From Rattus norvegicus (lineage: Eukaryota > Chordata > Mammalia > Rodentia > Muridae): a stretch of DNA of 64,000 nucleotides. The translations under genes were made by a program, and so were the position numbers. The notes under the pieces were generated by a model. The model saw only the letters and a program-made list of their open reading frames with translations, was not told the DNA's origin and did no database searches. Location: assembly GCF_036323735.1 (NCBI RefSeq), contig NW_026947411.1, positions 1-64,000 of the forward strand. Reading direction: 5' to 3'. This document shows, in pieces, positions 25,804-36,724 of this stretch (its first letter is position 1; every line of letters begins with the position of its first letter).

Positions 25804-25904
25804 ACCTCTGCCACCAAAACTAGATAAGAGTGATGTATCTAAAAAGTAAATTCTGCAAGCAACCAGATATAGATATTTCCTGAGAGACACAGGTAGATCA
25901 TGTT

Positions 25905-27704
25905 AACTGCCTAAACCACACAAAGATCCAACAAAGAAAAAGAACTTCAGACCAATTTCCTCTATGAATATTGACACAAAAATACTCAATATAATTCTTG
26001 TGAACCGAATCTAAAAAACAATCATCCATCATGATCAGGGATGCAGAGATGTTTCCATATACAGAAAACCGTCAATGCTATGTGACATATAAACAAACTC
26101 AAAGATAAGGACACATGGTCATTTCATTAGATGCTGAGAAAGCATTTGACAAAATTCAACAACACTTCAGTGTAGGGAGCGTTGAGGTAAAGCATAAATG
26201 GTGCCGAAATCCAGTCCCGTCTGGAAGTAAACGATTTATTGCATATGCACAGGCTTGTCTCCTTGCCAGGGTGGCTGTAGGGTAATTAGGTGATCCGGTG
26301 CCCTCCTCTTGTGACCAAAGATACTGCACATGTGCGGGTTTTGCCCCTGGCATCAGTTTGACGGGATGGTAATAAGCTAATGAGGAATTCATGCGCCGCC
26401 AATACCTGAAGGAAAAGTAGCAGGGGTGATAGTGGGGTGATTCATTCTCCGCCAATCCCTGAAGGACAATTAGCATAGCCAGAGCCTGTTGTGTATAGAA
26501 GGCAAGTGCTTTTGCCGTTAGAGGTCCCTGTATCACCAAAGAGGTGGTATTGCCATAAAGGCTGTAGAGAAGAATCCGACAATGTTGTGTCTTCCTTGCC
26601 AGATGAGGTGTATACACTTATTGACCCCAAAAGTTTACCAGAGAACTTCTTAACCTGATAAACAACTTCAATAATGTGTCAGGGTATAAAATTAACTCAA
26701 ACATACCAGGACCCTTCCTCTCCTCAATGGATAAACAGGCTAAGAAAGAAAATAATGAAACCACACACTTCACAATAGTCCCAAATAATGTAAAATATCT
26801 TGGTGTGAGATTAACCAAGCAGGTGAATTATCTGTATGACAAGAAGTTCAAGTATCTGAAGAAAGAAATTGAGAAAGATCTCAGAAGATAGAAAGAGCTT
26901 CCTTGCTCATAGATTGACAAGATTAATATAGGGAAGATGACTATTTTCCCAATAGCAATGTACACATTCAATGCAATGCAATATCCATCAAAAATCCAAC
27001 TGAATTCTTTAATAAAGATAGAAATAGCAATTTGCAAATTCATTTGGAATAAGAAAATGCCAGGACAGCTATAACTATCCTCAACAATAAAAGAACTTCT
27101 GGAGGAATCATCACTCCTTAACTCAAGCAGTTTTACAGAGCAATAGTGATAAAAACTGCTTGGTATTTGTAAAGAGACAGATGGATGGACTAGTGGAATA
27201 GAATTGAAGACCCAGAAATGAACCCACACACCTATAATTTGATATTTGGCAAAGGAGATAGAACCTTCCAAAGGAAGATACATAGCATTTTCCAATTAGT
27301 GCTGGTTCAACTAAAAGTCAGCTTGTACAAGAATGCAAATTATACCATTTTTATGACCATGTACAAAGCTTCAGTACAAGTGAATCAAGGACCTACACAT
27401 CAAACCAGAATCACTCAAACTAATAGAAGAAAAGGTTGGGATGAGTCTTGAACACATGGGCACAGGGAAAGTTTCCTGAACAAAACACCAATGATGTAGG
27501 CTCTAAGATCACAAATTGACAAATAGGACCTAATAAAACACGAAAGCTTCTGTAAGGTAAAAGACACCATCATTTGGGCAAAGCTGTAACCAACAGATTG
27601 GGAAAATATTTTTACCAATCCTTTATCTGATAGTGGGTAATATTCAAAATGTACAAACAACTTAAGAAGTTAGACTCTAGAAAGCAAAAAACAAAAAAAA
27701 ATTA
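25905..27704 (+). mobile_element. L1 ORF2 fragment, sense, split by an LTR
   Basis: Positions 25905-26167 and 26617-27704 are successive parts of L1 ORF2 on the plus strand. The first covers the reverse transcriptase region ('ccatcatgatcagggatgcag', 'gatgctgagaaagcatttga'). The second runs through the segment after the palm (KYLGVRLTKQVNYLYDKKF, at about 26790-26850) to a C-terminal part near 27650. About 250 bp of ORF2 are missing across the LTR. The frame has stops and frameshifts. Confidence 0.85.
26168..26616 (+). mobile_element. Solo LTR (class II/ERVK-like)
   Basis: A 449-bp block begins TGTAGGGAGC and ends near TATACA. It has a Pol II-like 3' part (CATAAAGG as a weakened polyadenylation signal) and a 'ctaatgag...acaattagcatagcc' core. 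That core and the 3' end match the partial LTR at 42640-42917. No internal retroviral sequence is attached. It interrupts an L1 ORF2. Confidence 0.72.
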
Positions 27705-27832
27705 AATACATACGTTCTAGGGCCTCTCTGCCCCCTTTTCTCAAAGTCCTAACTAATTTCATATCAAAAGTTAATGAAAATATTTTAAACCCTTTCCAAG
27801 GCACAGAAAATTATTTGCTTACAGCCAATCTG
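27705..27832 (+). repeat. Second copy of the 3.83-kb block
   Basis: This repeats 3834-3960 in the same orientation ('ttctagggcctctctg' ... 'ttacagccaatctg'). It joins the L1 5'UTR piece at 27833 with almost no junction homology. Confidence 0.8.
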
Positions 27833-28207
27833 AATCAGGCTGACTTTCAGTTCTTTATGAGAGGCACGAAGAAATGTCCAGCCCCTACTGCTCCTATGTC
27901 CCTATGCACAGGAGGCCCAGATGGAGCTGGGTGTTGTTATTTTTTTTAAGTCAGGAATGTGAGCAGAATTCTCAGGGGTTTCTGTCCCTCTGATGGTCTC
28001 AGTCTGACCACACCACACGAGATTTGGGAGTAGGATGCTGTTAGGACCAGTTCAGATCCAGTTGCAGTTTGGACTGCAGGGCTCCTGCAGCTTGACTGCT
28101 CCTATATACATGTGTCCAGATGCACTATGCACTTTCCTCTTGGGCTAGGCCTGTGGGAACAAGTGGGCGGAGGTGGCAGTCTCTCCTTCCATGAGGTCTC
28201 AGTATTG
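27833..28207 (-). mobile_element. L1 5'UTR fragment, copy of 12333-12690
   Basis: The block repeats the 5'UTR of the antisense L1 at 12333-12690 with the same order of motifs: 'ggctgactttcag', 'gcccagatggagct', 'tcaggaatgtgagcaga', 'tgtccaga.gca' and 'ctcagtattg'. It ends exactly where copy 2 begins. No ORF1 or ORF2 is attached, so it is a duplication remnant and not an independent L1 insertion. Confidence 0.82.
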
Positions 28208-30977
28208 TCCACTCTTCTGTCTCACAGAGTTTCCAAAGGAGTTTCAAATGTTCATTCCCTATCCTGCAGGTCTCCAGTCTTTCCAATTCTCCTCCAAATG
28301 TGTTGGAGAAGACCCCTCTGGTCGAGGGGAGGTACAACAAGCCCCATCAAACAAAATGGTCTCCACATCTTCTTCTCTTAAAGGTAATCTCAATGATTTC
28401 CATATTCCACAGATGGATTAAGTCCTGCCCACTCTCTGCATGAGACTTTAATACCTTCGCCAACTGCCAAAACTTGGCAGAGAGCTTTGTCCACTCACAA
28501 AGACACTCAAAGATGTCCCCCATCTCCACCAAAGTGCCTTTTGCAATCTGCTTCGGGTAAAATGAGTTGAAAATTGATTCTGCTGACAACGGGGATTTCT
28601 GAAATCACTATTAATCCAAGAGGAACTTCAAAGACCTCTACTATTAAAAAAGGACTTAAATCATCACTTATGATCCAAGGGGGGCAAAATACAGTCACAA
28701 ATTCTCAAGCCAACCTCATAACACACACAACAGAAGAGGAGTGACAAAACTTTCTGCATGTACACCATTAGATCAAGAATGACTGCCAGTTTTTGAAGGG
28801 GCTCTTGAGAGTTCCACACCCACACAAGATATGTTAGAAAATTGTGAGTCCACCTAAGGAACTCTTGTGCCTTCTTCACATAAAAAATATGATCTAGCAC
28901 CCTCACCATCACCCCCAGTACTTCCAATGTCCCTATAAAACAGAGAAATATTCAAATATCCTCTACCACCAAAAAGGACCCTCCTGACTTGTCATCAGGA
29001 CCAAAAAAGACAAGTTTATCATAACACATTGTCAATGAGTCATGCAGACTCCATATTGATACAATGTACAGAGAAGATAAAACATACCCTTCCTCCTCAG
29101 GGGACTCTATGTCATTCTGTCCTGAAAAGAGGGGCTCCAAAATTTTCCACATGTACATCAGAGATGCTAGAATTTCCCAAAACTGAGCATGATTCTCTGA
29201 GTAGTACTCTATCTCAAAAAGAGACTGCAGGACAAGAAACATCTACAAAAGGAGTTCTACCCACAGCCACATATTTAGAAATAGCTTGTGGACGCAACAC
29301 GTGTACAAAAGATTTTCTAGGACACATTGCATATGTAGAGAAGGTTATGGATCCAACCATATATGAACGAGCAGTAGGGGAACATGATATGCAAACACCA
29401 GTGTCTGTAGCATCCTTGAAATCTGAGGAAAGGGATTCCTTGGATTCCATTTGTGGAAAGAATGGATATGACCTCCGCAAACTTCACAGATGACTATAGG
29501 AACTTCTTAATCTCCTCAAGATCAGCCATCTTCCCCAACTACAGAAGATGCTACACACTCTTCCAAATATGCACAAAGGGTTTCCAGTCCTTCTTTATAC
29601 CCACAAACTGACCCAGAACACCTGCCAAATACCTAAAAGCCTTTCAATTTTACCTTATCTCCTGAAGGGGCCTTGGAACCTGTTTTGCCTATCAAGCAGG
29701 GTAGGGAACCTGACACTTCAATACTTCAATATGAAAGTCTCTTTCCATTTTTCCTGCAGAGGGAATTTTTCTTGGAACTTACACAGTTACACAACGATGT
29801 CTAGAACCTCCTTATCTGCTCAGGAGAGTCTCAGACCTCTCACATATGCCCCTGTTTCTGTAGGAGAGGTCACATCTCAGAGGTAGCTCTAATACATTCC
29901 CCCCATTCTGACATCACAGTCAGGATTTCCACATATATACACGATACATTAAGACCTTCCTCATGTGAGAAGGATGTCGTAGGATCTACTGTATCTGAAC
30001 AGCATGCTTTACAACTATCCCCATCTACCCAATTAGATTTATTTCACATGTCCACTCTGTGGAGAAATACTTGACATTCTCCGTATACCAAATTGGACCA
30101 CAGGCATCGAGTTTCTAGAAACAAAGGGTTAAGATTTTATCCTTTTGATGGAGTCTTTAGAAATTTCTCCTCTAAGGGAGACAGTTTCAACCTTCCCCCT
30201 TCTGCCAAAAGGGATCTTGTGCCATCTTCTGCTGCCGAAGAGACACCAAAAGCTAGAACTACTACTCAGGTGCATCTCACACCTTCTCCATCTGCCCAAA
30301 GGGACATGGAATTTTCAAAAAAGACTAAGGAATTGTGGAAAGTTGCCAATCCTTACAAGGGCATGACGGACATTCCATATTGTCCCAAGATGCTCAAGTA
30401 ACTCTTCCTTCAACTGAAAAGGCATGTTCACCATCTGCCCTAGGTTTCAGGGAATTTCTTCACCCCTCTCTAGTGCTCCAGAAATTGTTCTCCATGCTCA
30501 AAGTGATTTGTCACTGTGCAAATTAGACTTCAAAGATACAAAACCTTTTTTTTATATTTACAAAGGTCTGAAGGGCAGTCCACATCGAAAAAAAATCATG
30601 TAGACCTTGTGCCATTAGCCCAAGTATATAAAAAAATTTCCATGTCTTCTAAAGCATCTTAACATCAATCTGGCTCTAGCACTCATTCTGGTAAACATTT
30701 ACCATCAGCCATACAATCCCCAGGACCATCAAAATCTAATAAGGGGTATCTAGAAACTTTGCCATCTGGCAAAAGGTCTTTAGGATGTTCAGCATCTTCT
30801 CCATGAGCTTGGTGAACCCATAGAACAAAAGAATTAAACCATCTTCCCAGGGGTTTTTCCCAAGATCCACATATTTCTTCTTTACTTTTATACCAAGACA
30901 GAAGGCCAGCTTCCTTCTCCCCATCTCTGATATCTTCATCCTCTTTGTTCTCCCTCCCAAATGGCTGTTTACTCTGA
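28208..30977 (+). pseudogene. Ser/Thr/Pro-rich gene-like sequence, copy 2 (decayed)
   Basis: This copy parallels copy 1 almost throughout, at an estimated 85-90% identity. The acceptor-like CTGCAG is at 28264-28269. Open pieces include 28173-28421, 29029-29493 (154 codons, with SHADSILIQCTEKIKH and GEHDMQTPVSVASLKSEE), 29548-29886 and 30093-30401, separated by stops or frameshifts. It lacks the L1 that sits upstream of copy 1. The 3' tail is open to a stop at 30975 and reads YQDRRPASFSPSLISSSS, as in the tandem units. It is a pseudogene of unknown family. Confidence 0.65.
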
Positions 30978-31052
30978 ACAGAAGGCTAATTGCTAAATCC
31001 TAGAGGTACTGAAGGAATTTCTGAGGTGCAGTTGAAGACACGACAATACTTG

Positions 31053-33200
31053 TGACATCACAGAAGAAGCTAGGGCTCTCCAGGATGTAAGAGATTTTTC
31101 AGGGAGGGCCTAATGATGATATCACTGAGAATTGCCATGGACTACCTGCTGAACTGCTTTACTAACATTGAGTAGATTCAAGGGTGCACTTCACAGGAGT
31201 GTCTCCTGTGACACAGTGGAAAACTTTACATACTTGATCTCTAAAGCTAGGGAATTCTCTTGGCTTCCTTAATGATTACATGCTCTGAATGGTGAAAGAT
31301 AGCTAGGGACTTGGCATGGGTAGAAAAGATTTAGGAACCTAGAGTGGAGGAAATGAATGTGGATAATAATTTTATTCCCAGGTCTAGTTCAATTTTCTCA
31401 GATTTATCTGTTTCCCAAACACTAGGATTTTCCCTATAGTCCTGTAATGGAATGAATATTATATTATATTTTCTTATTGTACATTCCATGATAGGGGACT
31501 TTATAATATTCCTGAATGTGTACTCAAAAATTCTTTTTTCCAATTCCATTTCTGCAATGATTTTTGGCAACAGAGGTGGCCCAATTATAGAATGAGCATA
31601 ACAGTGTAAATACTGTATACATACTTCAATGACACACTCCCAAATCCTTATTTTATCCAAAAATTACCAGACATCAATAAAGGAAAGTACCACATGGACT
31701 ATTTAATTCGTTTCTCTAGTCCCACTTGATATCAGTTCCGCAATATCTACCTTCCTGTGTTTCATTGCCATACTTGAGGGTTTTGGATATTTTACCATGA
31801 TTCATTATTAAAGTCAAACATAAGATATAGGAGGATGGAAAGCGAGAGGAATGACTTGAGGACCAGTGAAGCCTCAATATAAGTAGTTTCAAAAGAACAG
31901 GATGGAGTCTAATTGGTGTTGCCATTTGTTGATTCTACAGTCTTGACCTAGATGCGCAGAATTCATGTTAAAATTCCAGCTAAAATTATAGCTGTAGGAG
32001 CCAACAAAAGTACATATATATACATCAGCCACCGAAACTACACAAGATTGATGGAGGTAAGAAATGCATTCTGTCAGATATAGATATTTCCTGAGAGACA
32101 CAGCTAGATTATACAAATACAGAAGTGAATGCTAGTGGCATACCAGTAAACTGGAAATGGACTTCTTGTTTTTAGATTTTAAAAAAAGATTACAAGAGCT
32201 GAAGGGCTTTAACACTACAAGAACAACAATGCCAATGAACCAGAGCTTTCTGATACTAGAACAATATTCAAAGAATGTACATGGACAGAGCTATGGCTCC
32301 AACTGCATATGTGGAAGAGAATAGACTTGGTGGGCACCAATGGAAGGAGAAGTCCTTGGTCCTCCCTAGGTTTGACTCCAAGTTCAAGGTAATGTCAAGG
32401 GGTAATAAGGAGGGTTATAGCAGAAGGGCAGGGTAACGAGTAAATGATCTTTTAGGCAGGAAACTGGGAAAGGAAATAACATTTTAAATGAAAATATAGA
32501 AACATCCAGTTAAAAAAAGCAATAAAATTTGCTAAAAAATGAAAGACATAAAATAAAAGTAAACTGCCAACTAATTATACCTGTTGACTTGGAAATCTAC
32601 AATGATAGTCAGAGTAATACAAGTGGTAAGACTAAGATGATGATATCTGAACTAGAGCACTTCTCTCTCCCAGATAGAAGTATCAGACAGAAACTGCACT
32701 ATAGGTATCCAAGACATTGAAGAGTTTACTCTGAGCTGCGGACATAATGCTTGTCCTTCCCATCTTCCTAAGTAACTTTCTCTTTTTGAGAAAAAGTATA
32801 AAGTCCATGACCTGTCAGGGATACAACTGTGCCATTCACAACACTTGACTTTGGAATAAAGGAATGAATGATATAAACTCTCTGTCTTCCAGAAAGCAAA
32901 AGAAAAGGGAAGTCCAGATGCTTCTGAGAGGCTCCCGGCTCCTAATTCCCTTATGTGGAAGGCGAAGATAAAGGCTATCTCTTCAGAGTTACCCCTCAAC
33001 ACCTAACAAGGACATACTAAACTTTCCCAAGCACCACATAATTTTCCCTGTTTTTTTTATACCAAGACAGAAGGCCAGCTTCCTTCTCTCCATTTCATAT
33101 CCTTCATCCTCTTTTTTCTCACTTCCAAATTGTCTCTGAATTAGGCCAAATAGTAAACCTTAGAGGTATTGATGGAAAATCTGAGAGGCAGTTGCAGTCA
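31053..33200 (+). repeat. Tandem unit U4
   Basis: TGACATCA is at 31053-31060; the second site is TGATATCA (31117-31124). The exon-1 ATG at 31137 is in good context (GCCATGG) but the frame stops at codon 13 (TAG), and the donor is GAGTGT. The microsatellite seed is short (about 32012-32024). The L1 3' end is at about 32024-32560. Confidence 0.87.
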
Positions 33201-35082
33201 TGACAACAGAAGGAGCTAGGGGTCACCAGATTATAAGAGAGTTTTCAGGCAGGTTCTAATGATAATGTCACTGAGCACTACCGTGATCTACATGCTGAAC
33301 ACTTCCTTACATTGACCAGATTCAAGAGTGCCTTTCCCAGGTATGTCTCAGGAAACACAGTGGAAACCTATATGTACTACATCACTCTAAAGTAGAGACT
33401 TCTTTCTGCTTCTCTAGTCGTTACATGCTCTGAATGTAGAAAGTTAGCCAGGGGCTTAGCATGGGTAGAAACGATTTAGGAACATGGAGTGTAGGAAATA
33501 CTTCTAGATAATATTTTTATTCCCAGGTTCATTCCTGTGACATAAAGTTCAATTTTCTGTGTTTTCTTTCTTTCCCAAATGCCAGTATTTTCTCTACAAC
33601 CTTTAATTGAATGAATATTGTATTTCAATTTCTTACTGTAAATTCCTTGATAGGGGACTTTGTAAATGTTCCTCATTGTGTAATCAAAAATTCTGTTTTC
33701 CAATTAAATTTTCTGCAATGATTTTGGTCACAAAGGGGGCCCAGCTATAGAATGAGTACAACACTGTAACTACTGTGTACCTATTTCAAATGATGAATTC
33801 CCAAATCCTTTTTTTTTACCAAAAAAATTACCAGACATCAGGAAAGCAAAGTATAACATGGATTTTTTAATTCGGTTCTCTACTCCCATTTGATATCAGT
33901 ACTACCCTATCTCTCTTCTAGTGTTCCCATGGCCAGACTTGAGTGTTTAGGATGTTTTACCATGATTCTTTCTTAAGGCCAAATGTAATCTACCAGATGA
34001 TGGGCAGGGGAGAAGAATGGCTTGAGGACCAGTTAAATGTCTACTTCAATAGGTTCATAAAAACCGGAGGGAGTCTATTTACATTGTCATCTGTGAATTC
34101 TACATTCTTGACATAGTTGGGGAGAATCCTTGTTAACATTCCGCCTAACAACGTAAGTGTAGAAGCCTCCAAAATTATTTATATACATCAGCCACCAAAA
34201 CTAGATAAGATTGATAAAGCTAATAAGTGCATTCTTCCAGGAACTGGATAAAGATATTTACTGAGAGACACAGATACAGCATGTCAAATACAGAAGTGAA
34301 TGCTAGTAGCAAACCAGTGAACTGAAAACAGACCTCTTGTAGGTAAATATTGAAAAAGGTTAGAAGAGCTGAAGGTGATTTCAACCCCATAAGAACAACA
34401 ATGCCAATAAACCAGAGCCTTCGGATACCAGACCAATAAACAAAGAACGTACATGGACTGATCTATGGCTCCAAATTCATATGTGGCAGAGGATGGCCTT
34501 TTTGGGCAAAAATGGTGATGATGCCCTTGGTCCTCCCTAATTTGTCTCCCAGTTCAAGGGAGTGTCAATGGACAGAAAGTCTGGTTATAGAAGTAAGAAA
34601 AGGGAACATGTAGGGATCTTAAGGGAATAAACTGGGAAAGGAATTAATATTTTAAATGTAAATATAGAAAACAACCAGTTTAAAAAAAGCAATAAAATTC
34701 TTTAAAAAATATGAATGACATAAAAGAAAAGAAATATGCCAAGTAATCACATGTATTTCCTAGGAAATTGAAGTGGTAGTCTGAGTAATACTAGTGGACA
34801 GACTGAGATGATCAAGTCTAAACTAGAAGCACTTCTCTCTCCCAAATATCAGTGTCAGACACAAAGTGCTCTATAAATATCCAAAGCATGAGTTTACTTG
34901 GAGCTAAGCATACAATACTTGTTTTTCCCTTCTTCCTTAGGACCTTTTCTTCTTGACAAAGTATAAAGGTCATGACTTATCAGGAAAACAAATATGCCCT
35001 TCAAACACTTGGCTTTTGGAATAAAGAAATGAATGATATAAACCCACTGTCTTCCAGGAACCATAAGAACAGAAAAGTCCAG
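33201..35082 (+). repeat. Tandem unit U5, truncated
   Basis: The first CRE-like site is deleted and the second reads AATGTCA (about 33266). The exon-1 start is GTG (33283), but the donor CAG|GTATGT at 33338-33346 is intact. The L1 3' end is at about 34187-34725. The unit breaks at about 35082, where 'agaaaagtccag' is joined to 'agtgtaggaag' of the next unit, removing the tail, the CRE-like pair and exon 1. Confidence 0.85.
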
Positions 35083-36724
35083 AGTGTAGGAAGTTCTTAT
35101 AGACAATATTTTTATTCACAGGTCATTCCTGTATACTCTATCTAGTTTCCAGTGTTTGCATGCCCAGACATAAGGGTAGGATGATTTATCATCATTCTTT
35201 CTTAAGGCCAAAAGTAAGATACTGGACTAAGGACAGGGAGAAAAATGTCTTGAGGACCAGTTAAACATATTCTTCAATAGGTTAATAAAAACAGGAGAGA
35301 GTCTATTTGAAATTGTCATTTGTGAATTTTACACTATTGACATATTTGGCCAGAATCCATGATAATTTTCCACTTAAACATTTAGGTGTAGGAGCCACCA
35401 AAAGTATATATGTATACATCAGCCAACAAAACTAGGTAAGATTGATGAAGGTAAGAAGTGCTTTCTGCCAGGCACCAGATATAGATATTTACTGAGAGGC
35501 ACAGATACAGCATGTCAAATACAGAAGTGAATTGTGGTAGTAAACCAGTGCACTGAACACGGACATATTGTTGCTAAATCTTAAAAAAGGATTAGAAGAG
35601 TTGAGGGTGCTTTCAACACCATAAGAACAACTATGCCAATGATACAGAGCTTTATTGTACTAGACAAATATAAAAAGAAAGTACATGTACTGACCTATGG
35701 CTCCACATGAATAAGTGGCTGAGGATGTCATTTTTGGGCAACATTGAAAAGAGAGGCACTTGTCCTTCCTAGTTTTTCTTCCAATTCAAGGGAATGTCAC
35801 GAGCCAGAAAGGCTGTTTAGAGAAGAAGGAAGGGGTTGGGGATTTAGCTCAATGGTAGAGCGCTTGCCTAGGAAGCGCAAGGCCCTGGGTTCGGTCCCCA
35901 GCTCAGAAAAAAAGAACAAAAAAAAAAAAAAGAAGAAGGAAATGGAATGCGTAGGGAACATATGATCAGGAAACTGGAAATTGAAATAGTATTTTAAATG
36001 TTTATATCTACTTAAAAATCTAGTTAAAAGGGATTAATTTTGCTAAAATATAAAAAAAATGAATGATATAAAAGAAAATAAATGTGCAAAGTCATAACAA
36101 TTATTGGCTCAGAAATTTAAAGTCATAGTCATTGTAATACTAGTGGAAAGACTGAGATGATGAAGTCTCAACTAGAAGAATATTCTCTCCCAATAATCAG
36201 TGTCAGACACAAACTGCACTATAGGTGTCCAAAGCACAGAGGAGATGATTAACTTGAGTTAGGGACAGAATATTTGTTTTTCCCTTCTCCTTAGGACCTT
36301 TTCTTCTTGACAAAAAGAGTAAAGGTCCTTAGCTCTCATTAAAACAACTGTGCCTTTCACAACACTTGGTTTTTGGAATAAAGAAATGAACGATATAATC
36401 CCTCAGGAACCATAAGAACAGGAAAGTCCTGTTGTTTCTGAGAGTCTCCAAGCTCATGATTCCCTTATTTATAAGGCTCAGATTAAGGCTATCTTTTCAG
36501 CGATATCACTCAAGCCCTACAAAGGACTCACTGAACTTTCCAAAGGACCACATTTTTCTTCCTTATTTTTTATACCAAGACAGAAGGCCCGCTTCCTTCT
36601 CCCCATTTCCAAACACTTCTTCTTCTTTGTTACCACACCACAATTTGCTCTGAATTAGAGAATATTAGTAAAACCTATTGGTGAAGGAATAACTGAGAGG
36701 CAGTTGCAGTCACGACAATAGTTG
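35083..36724 (+). repeat. Tandem unit U6, 5'-deleted
   Basis: The unit lacks its CRE-like pair and exon 1. A second internal deletion joins 'ggtcattcctgt' to 'atactctatctag' (about 35132). The L1 3' end is at about 35418-36075 and is split by an ID element (35832-35930). The tail frame is open at 36432-36653 (QRYHSSPTKDSLNFPKDH). Confidence 0.83.
35832..35930 (+). mobile_element. ID SINE, sense
   Basis: A near-perfect ID body begins GGGGTTGGGGATTTAGC, with A box TAGCTCAATGG, B box GGTTCGGTCCC and the CCTAGGAAGCGC form, followed by an A-rich tail. The 11-bp target-site duplication AGAAGAAGGAA lies at 35821-35831 and 35931-35941. Confidence 0.96.

Larger units (their letters stand above)
24884..25904 (+). 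repeat. Tandem unit U3, truncated
   Basis: Both CRE-like 8-mers are intact (24884-24891, 24947-24954). The exon-1 start is ATA (24966) and the donor is AGAAGT. About 150 bp are missing at about 25397 ('ttccattttc' joined to 'atcaaagcaaagg'). A (TA)n microsatellite stands at 25728-25803. The unit's L1 3' end starts at about 25808 and is cut at about 25904 by another L1. Confidence 0.85.

Noticed and set aside
26156..26617. 153-codon minus-strand frame
   Set aside because: It covers exactly the solo LTR on the opposite strand; LTRs are non-coding here and no protein motif is visible.
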